Source: Polytrichum commune (lineage: Eukaryota; Streptophyta; Polytrichopsida; Polytrichales; Polytrichaceae). Taken from it: DNA of 64,000 bases. The translations under genes and the position numbers were made by a program. The stretch covers positions 3,784,001 to 3,848,000 of the forward strand of contig OX485804.1 of NCBI GenBank assembly GCA_950295325.1. Direction: 5' to 3'. Positions 1 through 13,288 of the stretch are shown in pieces; position 1 is the stretch's first letter, and the number at the start of each line of letters is the position of its first letter. The notes under the pieces were generated by a model. That model saw only the letters and a list, made by a program, of their open reading frames with translations, did not search any database and was not told where the DNA came from.

Positions 1-2260
1 GAAATTACCTGAATCTACTCGGTTCCTTATGAACATGCCCAAAACGGATTAGCTGAGACACTTATTAAGAAAATCCGAGTCGTAGCCAGACCTTTATTCC
101 GTCATGTTCAATTCCCTTCTTACCTTTGGTGACATGTTGTTTTACATGCAAATGTTCTTTTACGTTTACGTCCAACACTTTTGAATGTTCAAACACCTCA
201 TGAATTATGATCTGGCCACCCTCTTAATTTGTATGAGTACCTCTTTCTGAACCCAAGAGGCATACAATAGTTATCATCACCAAGTAGGCATTTACATAGG
301 TTTTTATTCACCCTCTATTATCCGATACTTAATTCCTGCAACAAGTGTTTTGTTTAAGGCCGGAGTTGCTAATTACAAATTTATTAGAATAGTATATCCA
401 ACTTTACCCTCCATTTCATCTTCACCTCCTCTAAACTTTACCCCACCTAAAACCTTAACCCTGAACATAGATCTACCAACTTGTCTTCTTGATACAAAAG
501 AAACTAAACTTCTGCACCTTAAGACCATGGTTGAAAACATACCTAATGGATTTTCATCCGATTCTTAAATCATTTGTAATCCACATTTTGAAACAAACAA
601 TATTCTTCCACATAAAATACCAGACCTCGAAAACAACCACGTGCTTTATTTACAATCGATACCTCAAATCAAGTTCTCGAATCTGATTTGATTTCCATTG
701 ATCAGGCTAAATCCAGAGCTGATTGGCTAAAATGGCACACTACAATTGAGGTTGAATACTCATCTTTAAGAAAACATCAAGTATTTGGATCAATTTCAAC
801 AAATTGACAAAGCCTCCAATAGATCATAAATTGATTTTTAAGAGGAAATTAGATGGCCATGGTAGAACCATTCGCTACAAAATCAAATTAGTAGCACATG
901 GATTTTTCCCAACGATTTGGAATAGATTTCGATCAAACTTATTTACCTGTAATAGTACCATATCCTTCATATATTTACTAGCATTTACAGTTCATATGTC
1001 CTTATATATATATATACATGTTGGATGTAGTAACAACTTATTTTCATGGCATTTGAATACTACCCTTTATCTATTACCTCTAGCAGGTTTTTTTCCACAT
1101 ATACCAATCCCCAAACCTAGTAAATATATTGGTCTCAAAATTCATAAAGCAATATATGATCTAGAGCAATTTGGTAGGACATAGTATCATCATTTATATC
1201 ATTTTCTTATTTTCCAAGGTTTTATTCATAAAACTATTTTTTTTTTTTGTATATTTACTTATTCTACCCCTTCTGGATTTGCTATCATAGTTGTTAATGT
1301 TGATGATTTAAACATCATTGGGATATCTGAATTATGTTAATACACCCAAAAATTATTAACCCATAATTTTGACATAAAATCTCTTGGAAAGACAACTTTT
1401 TGTCTACGATTCCAGGTCAATCACTTACCTAATGGTAACATTATATCGCATCAGCAAGCTTATGTTTAGAAAATCCTCAAAGCATTTCAAATAGATCAAG
1501 TTAATATATTGGCAACTCCTATGATTGGATGCAACAAAGCTAATGAGGATCCTTACTATCTTTGTGAGGAGGAGGAAGAGATTGTTGATAAATCTAAATA
1601 CCTCACTGCAATTGGTATTTTTACCTATCTGATTACCCATACCAAACCAGATATAGTTTTTACTACAAGTATAATAGCAAAGCATAGTCAAAAACCTATT
1701 GTCAAACATTGGAATGGCGTACAACATCTAATGAGATACCTACAAGGAACATCAAACCTTGGATTGTATTACCAAAAAACTAACAATTTTGAGATAATGG
1801 GTTTTGCATATTCTGTAGATTACCTGACGGAACTACATGTAATCCCAAACATGTTATATCTTTCTCATAAATGGTGCTCATCGTTCTTGGAAGTTTGTTA
1901 AACAGACGGTTACTGCAACATTCACAAATCATTCAGAACTATTTGCATTCTACAAAGCAACCCGAAAATATGTTTGGCTTAGAACAATGAAGGAGATAAT
2001 AATCAAGCAATGCAAATTCAAGTCAAGGACTAGCCAACTATGATTTTGAACACAATGCAGCATGTATTAGATAGATGTCAATTGGTTTTTATAAAGGTTG
2101 ATAGGACAAAGCACATTAGTCCTCATATATCTAGTTATACACAAGATTTAGTTGAGAGAGGAAAATTAAAGATTTAAAAAGTATAATCTAAATATAACAT
2201 TACAGATATGTTGACAAAACATTGTCTGCATATAAATATAGGAAATTAATATATATAGCA
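1..2260 (+). pseudogene. Ty1/Copia pol remnant (integrase end, RT, RNase H)
   Basis: Three-frame reading of the plus strand gives decayed Copia polyprotein in the normal order. Integrase C-terminal part lies at about 25-340 (EHAQNGLAETLIKK, then LWxHVVLHANVLL). RVT_2 reverse transcriptase begins near 720 (KWHTTIEVEYSSLRKHQVFG), continues through HKLIFKRKLDGHGRTIRYK and KLVAHGF, and reaches a VDD box near 1294 (VNVDDLNIIG). The RNase H region runs to about 2240, including PDIVF, MRYLQGTSNLGLYY and NHSELFAF. Many stops and frameshifts separate the blocks, for example after KLVAHGF at about 904. No LTRs were recognised, so this is an internal fragment. The family is clear from motif order; activity is excluded. 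Confidence 0.85.
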
Positions 2261-2299
2261 AATATGAGGATATTAAAAGAATTCAACTCTCCTGAAGAG

Positions 2300-3050
2300 C
2301 CTAGTCAAAGAACCTAGTCGTGATAATTAAATCAATTCCTACCCTATTTAATATATTTCCCAACACTGCATCCATGCCCCTTAAATTGAACACCTTGAAG
2401 TTTTCCTCAAAACAACTTATGTTTGCTTTGAAACGCACGTTCATAACCAATTTCACCGCTTTATACAATTCTTGGTGAAGTTCACTTTCACTGGCAAGGT
2501 GATTTCCTCCAATTTCAACTTCAATCTCATCACTCACTTCGGCGTCATGAAAGAATTTGTGGTTTTTTTTATTAAATAACAAAGTCACATTAGTTATTAG
2601 TACCTAACTCCATACTAATCAGACTTATTATCGAAAAAATGGCCTCAAAATCACCTTTCGGCACTAGAGTTCTACGACTGAAATTTCCGAGCATCTTATG
2701 TCTAGTATTGAAAGCTAGCCAAATTTGCAAGTTAAGATTATCGCTAAGATTTTTACTTTGTCTTTGTTCCGGCGTAATTGAGGTAGAATTTAATTATGTT
2801 TTGACGCCATCTTTTGAGCTATCATGAGACTTTCGCGCCATATGTCCCGACGCTTTACATTTGAGACAAAGTCCTTTTGTAGTCGCCTCTTTAGTGTCCA
2901 CACACTTACTAGCTTGAATTTCCTCGTTGTTTGTGGCTTTAAGTTAGATCCTCTATGTGCATCATCCTTCACCTCAAAATTTTGCATATAGACTTGCCGT
3001 TATTAAATTTTCTTTCCAAAAACCTTTTAATAATTGGCGTATCCGGTTGC
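2300..3050 (-). pseudogene. Ty3/gypsy gag-protease remnant
   Basis: On the minus strand a block ending near 2300 reads FNLRGMDAVLGNILNRVGI, resembling the C-terminal part of retropepsin-like domains of plant gypsy elements (usually FxLxGxDVVLGxxWL). About 250-500 bp upstream in the element's sense, another frame reads CLKCKASGHMARKS, a CCHC zinc knuckle whose last cysteine appears as serine. Stops and frame changes lie between them. No integrase or RT was found beside it, so this is a fragment of at most 0.75 kb. Family assignment is inferred from two short motifs. Confidence 0.45.
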
Positions 3051-3059
3051 CTTAATCTC

Positions 3060-4630
3060 GAGTGTCGCTTAAATGAATGATGATATCAAGGACTTTGGTT
3101 CTTGTAACGGAAAGATTTTTCACTCTCTCACACTTTACATCGAACATCTTATCGAGACTTGCAAAAAATGCCCATCATGCTCAATTGCATATTATTCTTA
3201 CAAATATATTGGAGGTACTTCGACTTGTACTCATTAGCATATCTTGAGATGTTTTGATCCGGCCTTCACTTCATCAATTGTGTTGTTTAATATGACATGT
3301 TTGGTAACACAAGAAAGTGTTGTATTATCAAAATGTCATATTTTGCACAATATAACATTTGGCCTCAAATATTGTACTATCAAGATTTTTCAAGAAAATG
3401 GTCTATTCAATGTAAAAAATCATTTTATATACACAATGAAGACATATAAGTATGAAAGCACATTTTTATTTGAGAACTATGCTCACAACATCATATAATA
3501 TGGAGTTTTAAAAATAAATTCCCATGATGGTGTTTTCATCATGTCACACACAACGAAAGTAAAAATCTATTGTCTTCTGATGATGTTGGAATTTGACATC
3601 TTGTTTAATTTATTCATAAAAGATTGCATGATCATCACATTTATTACGGGAGTTCTAAAGGATGCTTAGATTTTATAGTAATTGGGTATACCTATGGGCT
3701 TGAAGAAGCTTGACTATTGGTGTTGGCTAGTCATCCATATCATTCCCCTCCAGAGGCTCTTCATACAAATTTTAACCCAAATGGATTTCTCTACCCCATG
3801 CCAAATCTACTAACTCAGTCATGTTGTGCTTTGCATGAACAACTTCCTCTCTTACCAATTGCACATATTCTTCAGTAGGCATTTCTTCATTTCCAAGGTT
3901 CAAAGAGAAAACGAGGCTTGCCAAGTCATTTGTTGTTTCTTTCATTCTCAAATTCATGATCCATGGCAAAATCAACACTCTAGTACGCAAGAAAAAACTT
4001 GGACATCCTCTAGTTGTTTTTGTATGATTTTGGGATTCATCTCTATCCACACTTGAGAGCACTACATAAATGCAAAGAAGAAGACTATTGGGGCTTCATC
4101 TCTCAAGTTTACATATCCCACATAGATCATGACACCTCATGGGATGGAGTTAAACACAAAAACGTACTGATTATGTAATGTGTAATTTGAATATCTTATA
4201 CCTATTGATTGGTGATATTTGAACTAGCTAGAACAGTGAATCCTCGGAAGATTGAGTGTTGGAACTTTTATATTTGTTGTTTTATAATGCCAGGTTGACG
4301 TTTGACACTTTAAATTATTATCCAACACAACTGTGTTGGACGGGCTATCAACCTATGGTATCCACATGTTAGGACAATTTCATTTGCAAGTGGTGCTTTC
4401 TCTCCATCTTCCACATATTAGTTAAACGAACCGTAATTAATTTTGTATTTTCCTTCCACTTGAACTAGTATTCTAAAAGAATAAAATAAAATCCAACTCT
4501 CTCACATTGGGACCCCATTGGGACCCCATTGGGATGGGATTCTGTGGAGGTTTGTGCATTTTTTAAGAATGGCCGACTTATGTAGGACGCCCCTCCCTTG
4601 AGGCCTTGTACTAAACCTCTAATTGCAATT
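3060..4630. other. no recognisable gene
   Basis: AT-rich sequence with only short chance open frames. Two opposed overlapping frames at 3772-4062 show no recognisable domain. A small direct repeat (ATTGGGACCCC twice) occurs near 4506-4530. Confidence 0.5.
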
Positions 4631-4635
4631 GCCAC

Positions 4636-4637
<2 letters not shown>

Positions 4638-4678
<41 letters not shown>
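4638..4678. repeat. (AG)n microsatellite
   Basis: Uninterrupted AG dinucleotide tract of about 20 units, 41 bp. It creates a serine/leucine-repeat frame on the minus strand that has no other support. Confidence 0.95.
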
Positions 4679-4682
<4 letters not shown>

Positions 4683-4699
4683 CAAAAGTTGGTAGGTGG

Positions 4700-5555
4700 G
4701 GCACTCATAAGAGTTACATACAAGTTCCCTCAAAGAGGCACCCGATTTAGGAGTTTGGTGCCTCCTTGACAAATTTTGGCTTTTTACAATACCCTATTTA
4801 TTTTTTCTACTTTTGTTTTGCCTCATAATCTTGCAGTCTTTGTTAGTTTGAACTTCAATTTTTTTCCATATAAACCTAACCCTATGTTAATTCAAAAATG
4901 ATCTCTTTTATGTTGTCTAAAATCACCATATGTGTGGTGTTTTAAGGCACCCTTTATCAACATGCCTAGTAATATGAGACAACTTATTAACATGAGATAT
5001 GGGTTGCTTTATGTTATCAACCAAGTTTGTTGATAAAGGATGGAATACAATAATGACAAGGGATTGAAACACCAAACATGACATGGATACAACATGAACA
5101 CTACTACACAATACAATAACACTACCAAAACACTACAATAACATTACTGAGCACTACAAGAACCCTACTAAATGCTCAAGTGTTGAGGTTGTGAGTGGGA
5201 GAACCTTATGACCCTTGCCAAGTTTTATACCATCCTAAATACAACACCCTATATGTAGTTCTACAAAGAAATAAGTCTACATGACATTATAGGGTACTTC
5301 TATAGTATTTATAATGCAATATGAGAATAGAATTGATGCCATACTACATTGCATAGTTTTCAAATTTTAGCTTTAAAATAATAAACATTACCCTATATTA
5401 CCTCTCACCCTATTTCTAATATTTCATTAGTGAAATACCTGTGACTCACCTTTTAACAAAGTCACCCAAAGTTTGACCCATATACTTGGGAGGTAACTCT
5501 ATTGTAGATTCTACTATCACAAGAGTCAACTATGGACAATTAACCAACTAGGAAA
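4700..5555. other. no recognisable gene
   Basis: AT-rich intergenic sequence. A short run near 5100-5170 repeats words such as CACTAC and AATAACA. No coding or RNA feature is supported. Confidence 0.5.
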
Positions 5556-5718
5556 GCATGTGATAAGTTTGAAGCAGGCAAAGCCTTGTAAATGGGCTTC
5601 CCATTCACCAAGTTTTGTCAACTTCACCACTAGTTCCCCACATGTTGTGAATTGCCTAGTCTCGTTCCTTGTGTATATTGAGGCGCCATCAAAATCTTCA
5701 TGAAGAGCGAGGCCCTAG

Positions 5719-6018
<300 letters not shown>

Positions 6019-7096
6019 TAGTGTGGGCTGCTCGTGCAGGTACATAAATATCCCGTGATTGTGCTCCCAAAGGAGAAGCTCGTGGACACTAATGCCGCAG
6101 GTTAGTATTTTTTTGGCATCAAATGAAAAGAAACCAAGTGCATCAACTAGAATTCTCTCTTTATTTGTGTTTGACAGTGTACAAGGTGATTCATGATGCC
6201 CATTAGTGTGATGTTTAACTACTGAACTCGAGGTACAATCGTAGACGTCGTTGACTTGTCCTGGCACTGCAATGGATTATGTTGGGTAGGGGTTCGTGGT
6301 GTCTACATAAACTCATCCAAAATGCAGTGATTTATTTTATAGTGTGAATATGGTTACTTTAGATGGATACAATCTGAAAACAACGTTAGAGATCTTGAGT
6401 TAATTTAGTGGGCCCCAATCAGAATGAATTAGTCTCAAAGTTGTAGAGAACTGGTTTTCACTAGAATCCTTTCATCCACGATGTTTACATAGACGCCGGG
6501 AATCCCAAGTCATATTTGTTGTGGTGAGACCTGCTACTGGGAGTAGTAGAGGGCATGTGTGACGTGAGGCACCAAGACCATACATGCTACTATTAGTAGT
6601 AGCATGTTGTATTGCAATAAATTATTGGACATAGCTGATAATTGAATTGCTTGTGCCATGAACTCATCCCAAAAACATCCACGATAAGGCTAAATTGATT
6701 TTGAGTACTACGCTCCCTATACATTTTGCAAGTTACAAAAAGAAAGTAAGAAAACATATAGTCAATGTCCAAGTAAAGATTGAATTGCTCTCGCTAGTGT
6801 GGCAAACTCCTAGTGGCTTAGTACATGCCCACTACCAACCTAAACATCGACCTTTGCTTTTCCTACATTCCTTTTGTTCCTTGCACGGATATATACAAAT
6901 CGTATTCAACCACCTCATTGTGATTGATTTTTGGATAAATTTTTGTCACTCGAGCATAGTCTCAATCATCCGCTATGTCTGTATTTATTGCAATTTGAAA
7001 ATGCTACTACTAGTAGTTAGTCATTTGTCTAGCCTCAATGCTCATGAGACTCACCTCCAAACATGCTCAAGTTGCTCCCGGTATCAAGTTTAATCA

Positions 7097-7111
7097 CAAC
7101 ACTATAAGAAA
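7097..7111 (+). repeat. CACTA left TSD and TIR
   Basis: CAA at 7097-7099 is the target duplication and CACTATAAGAAA at 7100-7111 is the left terminal inverted repeat. Confidence 0.96.
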
Positions 7112-8250
7112 ATGTTGTTTTTTTGGACGTCAAAGAAAACGCATCTTAGCGTTCACTTTGACATGGAAGTAGTTCTAAATGACGTCACCTAAAATCCGTT
7201 ATGAATGACACGCAAAAAACGCCCAACAAACATAGATAACATGGCCAATTTCGGCTTGTTTTTACAAAACGTCACATAAAACATGGTCTTCCTTAACCTC
7301 CACAGAAGGACACGTGGAGAGCACGTGGCCTCCACGCAAGCAATTTTTGAGCGGGCAGTGCCACGACGGCCATTTGTACATTTGTTCTCTTGCTGACGTG
7401 GAGTGTGACCTGGACCCACTTAACAAATGATGTGGACTGCGAAATTTGTGACGTGTGAGCTGATGTGGACATTGCCTCATGTGGAGATTGTACTTGGCAT
7501 GGTAGATGTCCACTTGGACAAGGAAATGTCATGTCGGACATCACGTTGGACGTGGACATTTGCTTTTGCGAATTTGCAATGTTATGCAATGTTTTTGTTG
7601 ACGGCCTATGTGGGAGTAGAATGTCCTTTGTGGCGTCATATTGGACACATGAAAATTTTACGATGTGTGGCAGACAAAACATAGGAGGTCTGATGATGAA
7701 TTCTCTTAGACATCATCCCATAGATGAGGATGTCCTTTTGGAAATCGGCTCACGTTGGCGTGGACGATGGCCTGAACTTCTCAAAGTCACTATTGACGTC
7801 AAGCTGGATGGCTATCAGAACAACCACTTGTGAATGGGTAGTTTTTTAGGGCATCTATATATGTGAATCAACTTGGACGTCACGTTTTACACATGGCCAT
7901 GTCAAAGACATTAAGAACTCAAGTAACAAATATTGTAGAGCATACCCATGCAAATCATAAAATGCATTGTATTCATTGATAAAGCATATTGCAACCAGAA
8001 GGCCGCATTGCCACAACAGTCGGTAGCACCCCAAAAACTTAAAACAAACCCATGTTTGCAATGCCACTGTCTACAATGGCACATGTATCCCGGAAGGCGA
8101 TGCGCAGAAGGTCCATGCAACGCAGCTTTTACCGCGGCATTACTGATGACGTCTCATTTTTTCTTCTGTGTTTGTGGTTTCGTGCCACTCCCCACCTGCT
8201 ACACCCCACCGCCATTCACAAAACACCATGGCATCCATTAGTGGAATTCA
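7112..8250. repeat. CACTA left subterminal region with repeated short words
   Basis: No gene is supported. The stretch is dense in GACGTC, TGTGGAC and ATGTGGACAT-like words on both strands. The same words recur at 12640-13160, 16490-16600 and 17560-18700. In En/Spm elements such subterminal motifs bind TNPA; that role here is inferred. Confidence 0.55.
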
Positions 8251-8256
8251 TTCCGT

Positions 8257-9173
8257 TCACCAACAATACATGCAATGTCCACATTTGCATGCGTTCGGGC
8301 CGGTCCTCTTGCGAGCAAAGAGGATCAACCTAAATTGACATTCAATCATTAACTCCCTCACCTTTGCAGGAATTTGGGGAGGTTTAGGCAAACCAACCGC
8401 TTTTGGTGCTCCGAGTTTGAGCATTGTGGATTTCGTGGTCACTTTTGCTGTAGTTGTCCCTTGTGCGTTTCGAACAGCATGTCGTGGACGGCCTGCTCCC
8501 TCTTCCAGGACATGTGCGTCCTCTTGCCAACACAAGCCACATTCATGCTCCAAGGGAATGTGCTACAAGGGAACCATTCTGGTTGACATTGGAGTTTGTC
8601 ACAACAGACGCGCGTCCCAACAAGTATCTTATCGAAGAGGCACATGTCTAACTGAACAACATGTCCGACAACCACACGACCACAAAGTTTGCTTCGCAGT
8701 TCATTACTTTATTTCATAAACTAATTGCATTCATGGGTCTCGGGTGAAGTTACCTGCTCCAAAATGGCGTTATGTTCGGGCGCGTCCATAACGCCCTCTG
8801 TCCCGGGATGTCCTTCATCGATGTCCTCCATGGTTTGCATAGGCTCCTCCTCCACTTCGGGCTCTGCTGGGTCAACAGTTGCATGGCCATCTGTCGTTTT
8901 GTTGGAATCTCTTTGGAGTATGTCCTCGACCAACGCAGCTATAACATTGGTAGGGCTAGTGTGGACTCCTTGGTTGTTCATGGCAACGTCAGTCGCAACA
9001 TCTTCAGCAACGTTAATGGGAACATGAACCTCAGACGGCAATGGCACGTTCACAGCACCCATGGTGGTCACAATCGGAGCAGGGACGGGTTGGTGCACAA
9101 GCGTTGTGGCATCTACCGTGGTCGACGTCAATGCGGATGTATCCAACATTTGCCACGACGATGAAGGCTCCAT
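8257..9173 (-). other. open frames downstream of the TNPA-like gene
   Basis: Two minus-strand frames (9173-8721, acidic, rich in Thr/Val/Glu, ending THECN; 8553-8257, containing LPKPPQIPAKVRELM) lie beyond the reconstructed TNPA stop at 9225. They may be alternative terminal exons of that gene or chance frames. No domain is recognised. Confidence 0.3.
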
Positions 9174-9224
9174 CGTGTCCTCACCTGCATTTCCTTGTTT
9201 TGTACCTTGATTTTGAAGAACCTT

Positions 9225-12200
9225 TCACATCATGTCCTCCATGCGTTTGTGGGACGCGGCCACGTTCTCTCCAAGGCGTGTGACGGTGCCCTCCAAATCC
9301 GACACTCTAGTGCGCACCTCCTCTATCTCCCCGCTATGATCGGGACGCACTCTGCGTTTTTCCTCTTGGAGGCGTTCGTACTCCTTAGCGATCTCAGCGT
9401 CTACCTCCACGTCGTACGGTGCTCGGTTTTTCAACATTGTCTACAAACATCATCCAATGCATTTGGGATTAGACTGATCACAATAACTTGAATGCAACAA
9501 GTGCAGACTGAAATGAATTCCCCATACCAACCATTGCATAGGTCAACACTATATGAAACAAAAATGTCATGTCGAACTTGCACTTCCATCCATGTACACG
9601 CCAAACCAGACGTGCGTTGTCGTGATGGATGTTCCTCTTGACATGTGTCGACATAAATGGTTTTGAATGACGTCAACATCGACATCTGGTGCAACATAGC
9701 TTGGCGGGTGACTTACCAGACGTGACATGACTTCCCTTTCAATGGCTTTCATCTGTGCTGTGGTGGAGACTTTCCCTTTCGAGATAGAACGCATGTGCTC
9801 AGACTTCACCTGTGCGGCCTCAGTGGCGCGCATAGCTACCAGTGTTTTCCAATGCTCCGGATCGACATCGGCTGGTTTGCCCGCGTTGTTGTCGATGAGC
9901 TGATTTAGTCTCCAACGGGTGTTGATAAGGACCTTTGTTATGATTGGCCGCATCCACTTCTCGCACACTTTGTCGCAGTGTCCGCACATTTGCCAATCTG
10001 GATGCCAAACACAAACGTCATTTTCCAAAGACTAACGTCGCATCCTGGGATCAAATCTGGCCAAGATTGCCAACATTTGTGCACTGGATACCAACAAAAT
10101 AACATTCTAAGCAAAACCAGTTGCTCATGCATGCGAATTTAGAAAGGAGGAGTGGGGGACCAATACGTAGCGCCTTAGGGTCAACAGTGGATGTCGCGGA
10201 CGTCTTCAGTGTGTCTTTGCACATGTCACTTTAGATGCAGGGTTGCACACAAAACTTGCGGATGACAATTCACATGACCGTGGACATGCGCTAACTCCAA
10301 CGCAGGAAGGTATTACTATGCTTACCCGTGTACAAACGTTTGAATAATCGTTTTCTCTCATGGCGTGGCTGGCCTTCCCATCCCGTTGTGGGATCTAGGT
10401 CCTTCGCATACTTCTTGATATCGCTACAAAGGACGGCCTTCATTGACCCAAATGGTTGCCCTTGCGCGTCCAATTCTACATGTTTCTTCATGCCGGTGCT
10501 CCCCCCTCCCTTTCGTGTTGGTGGCGGCTGCGAAGTCTCAAAGGCATCATTGTCCTCGCCCTCGGAGTCCTCAGTGCCTGTATGTGTTGGGTATCCTCGG
10601 CTACACAATGAGCATTTTGGGATTCAGTTCACCCTAACTATGTTCGCATGTCGTTGACATTCTCTGTCATTCCACTATTGTATTGCACCTAAGCCTTCGT
10701 GAAGTTAAATTATGGATTTGACGTCAACTCTGACATTTGCATGTGTTGTGCGGACATCTTGGGTGACACACTCTATGTTGCCGTAGACTCCTCTGCGTCC
10801 AGATAAACGTGAAGCCAAAAACCTAACCATCTATCTCTATTTCTTCCTATGTATATGACATGAACAGACCATTATTCGATCAAGGACGTATGGGCCATGG
10901 CCATCGCCACTGTTACCTCCACATCCATTTCCTTGCACAAGACACACATACAACGCCTACATTGCAGGGTTCAGTCATATCCTCCCGAACCCTAGTAACG
11001 TAATCCGGTCAAATGACAGTGACCTAAAAGTGAGTGTTTGAAGCTATCCTCATAGAATCCGATACAGAATGACGAGGTTGCTACCTAATGCATGTATTTC
11101 AGCAAAGTCACATTGATTTCAGCCATGTCAGTAAATTTAGAACAAAACTCCTGCAAAATGAGAGAATGGTGCACATGCTGGGTCACGCTCCTTCACAACC
11201 TTGATGTCCTTTCAGATTCGCTCGGCAGATATCTTCATTATCCACTAAAATGTTGATTATGAGGCATGAACCTCGGACGGCAATGGCCATTGTGACTGTG
11301 TGGGAAAGAGCATACAAACACTATCATCTCGCAAGAGCAGGCTCCCTCACTAAACCTTCACGATGTTAAACTTTAGGTTGGATATCAACTCGGACATCCA
11401 CATGTCTATGCTGACATGTTCCGTGACACAGTTCCCGAAGAGGTGGACTCCTTTGCGATATGCTTAACGTGTTTGTGTAACCTCGGATTATGTTCGCATC
11501 ATGCAACTAAGTTAGTGTACACGACTAAGGAGTCCAGGAAAGGGTTTGCCCATGCAAGCGCGAGTGACACATACCTCCAGGATTGCTCCCTCTCTGACGT
11601 CCCTTCGCTGTGCACGCATTGCCTTGACGCCTCCTCCTCCGAAGAGGTCACTTCAATTACCCTGCTCCGTTTTGCTGGTGGTGAGGCACGCTTTTGCAAA
11701 TCCCTGCTTTTCGAAGTGGGCACACGCCTTGTGTCCTCCCTTTTCGAAGACCTACGCTCTCTAGGCGGAGACATGTGTTGGCGCCGTGCAGCAACATCCA
11801 CCTCCCTCTGCGGCATGGTTGCTGGGGACGTCGCCTTGCGCTTGCCGCTCCGATCCCGCGGCCTCACCATCTTCGAAGGAGGCAGCAAACAGAGGAGCGT
11901 CGAAGGAGACACCACAACAGAGAGCTGAGACACAGGGGCTGTAATTACGAAGGCGGCTGGACCTATAGGCACGGGTGCACCTATAGCCGCATAAGGACCC
12001 TATGGCTGCTGGGTGACCTATAGCTGGTAACAGCCACGTGTCCGCCTGGCTGCATGAGGGTGCCATGGACGAGCAACTGCGGCAGTGCTGAGGCGAAAAA
12101 AATTCCGGCAGGAAGAAAAAATTCGACATCCTAACATGGCCTGAACTATGAAGCACACATGTGCGATGGAAGACTCACCTGTTTTGCAGTTGGGTTGTTC

Positions 12201-12475
12201 TTGTTGGTTTGTGATGTAGTAGGTGGCATGTCCTTTTTACTCCCCAGCAGGTGCAACAAGCGGGAGCTGCGACGACATTGAGGGTGTTGGGTTGCCACAA
12301 ACGTATTTTGTTTTGTGGATGGCATCGTTGCATTCGACTCTCCGCATTGCAATACAAAATTAGAGAGCACTGCAGCAGCCTCGGAGTCATCCACATCCAC
12401 CCTGCGCGGTTGTTGTAATGTGTCTGCAAAATGGACAACCCTAGCATTCTTTCGCGTTGCACGCGACACCGCCAT
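9225..12475 (-). CDS. CACTA TNPA-like protein (Ptta/En/Spm plant transposase), five exons
   Basis: Reconstructed minus-strand exons are 12475-12179, 11924-11575, 10600-10326, 9997-9717 and 9440-9225. Donors are GTGAGT, GTATGT, GTAAGC and GTAAGT; every acceptor ends in AG. All junction phases agree, and the total is 473 codons including the stop. The N-terminal half is basic and Ser/Arg rich (exon 2), with an acidic linker at the start of exon 3. The block from KKHVELDAQGQPFGSMKAVL through WMRPIITKVL to DVDPEHWKTLVAMRATEAA resembles the plant transposase family Ptta/En/Spm (Transposase_24). The last exon is a probable coiled coil (EIAKEYERLQEEKRR, VSDLEGTVTRLGENV). TNPA proteins bind subterminal repeats and assist TNPD. 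It is transcribed away from TNPD. Confidence 0.7.
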
Positions 12476-13288
12476 GCTGCTAAGTGTTGCGCAGACAACG
12501 TGCGCACGAAGGTAAGAGGCAACGCTTAGGGTTTAGAGGATAGCGGCAACCCTTTTCGGACTCTTCTGGGGCATTCACATCGAGGGTTACCCTCTGGTAC
12601 ACGTGGGTAATGGTTATTGACTTCGCATTTTTACTTCCGTGTCAGAACCCATTGTTTGTTTGGATGTCATTTTGGACATCCAATGTGTCATGTGCATATC
12701 CCAAACAATGTGTGAGTGTGGGGAATGGAAGTGGCGTACCTGAAACGTGCAACATACTCCGTGCGCTATGCCACCCATATGACAACAATACATATGTACA
12801 TTGCATTCAATGTACACAACCATCCAGCGGAAAGGAAAATTCGCTAGTGTCTTCCAACATTTGTTGCGTGTGCCATTCATTGGGGAATGGTCATGTCGGA
12901 CACCCAAGTCCACACATGTGTTTGTATTGAATGCACTACTATGTAGTGCATGCATCTTCGTTTTCGTGTCACACAAGATGACACGTTGGTCAGGAACTCG
13001 TCAAAAATGACGCCCATGTGGACATCTATGATGACATGTTTGCAATTGGTCTGCATGTTTTGGTTGCATTTCGAAAGAGGTATAGTAATCCCTATAAGAC
13101 TTTGATGTAGTTGACAAGGGTGACAACATGTGTAGGCCATTTTGGTATGTGTCCTTTGTGGAACACGACCTCAAAAAGAATTTCCTGATTTGTTGCGTGC
13201 CTGTAAAGGTGGGGATGTGGTGACCTTTTTGTGTTCGCCTTTGCGAACAACATTTGAGACTAAGTGATCACAATATGAGTTCACATTC

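Noticed and set aside
3772-4062. Opposed frames of 96 and 76 codons
   Set aside because: No domain, no splice partners and no match to the surrounding elements.
4465-4704. Minus-strand Ser/Leu-repeat protein
   Set aside because: It is created by the (AG)n microsatellite.
7189-8719. Many overlapping frames on both strands at the left end of the CACTA element
   Set aside because: They overlap each other, lack domains and lie in the repeat-rich subterminal region.
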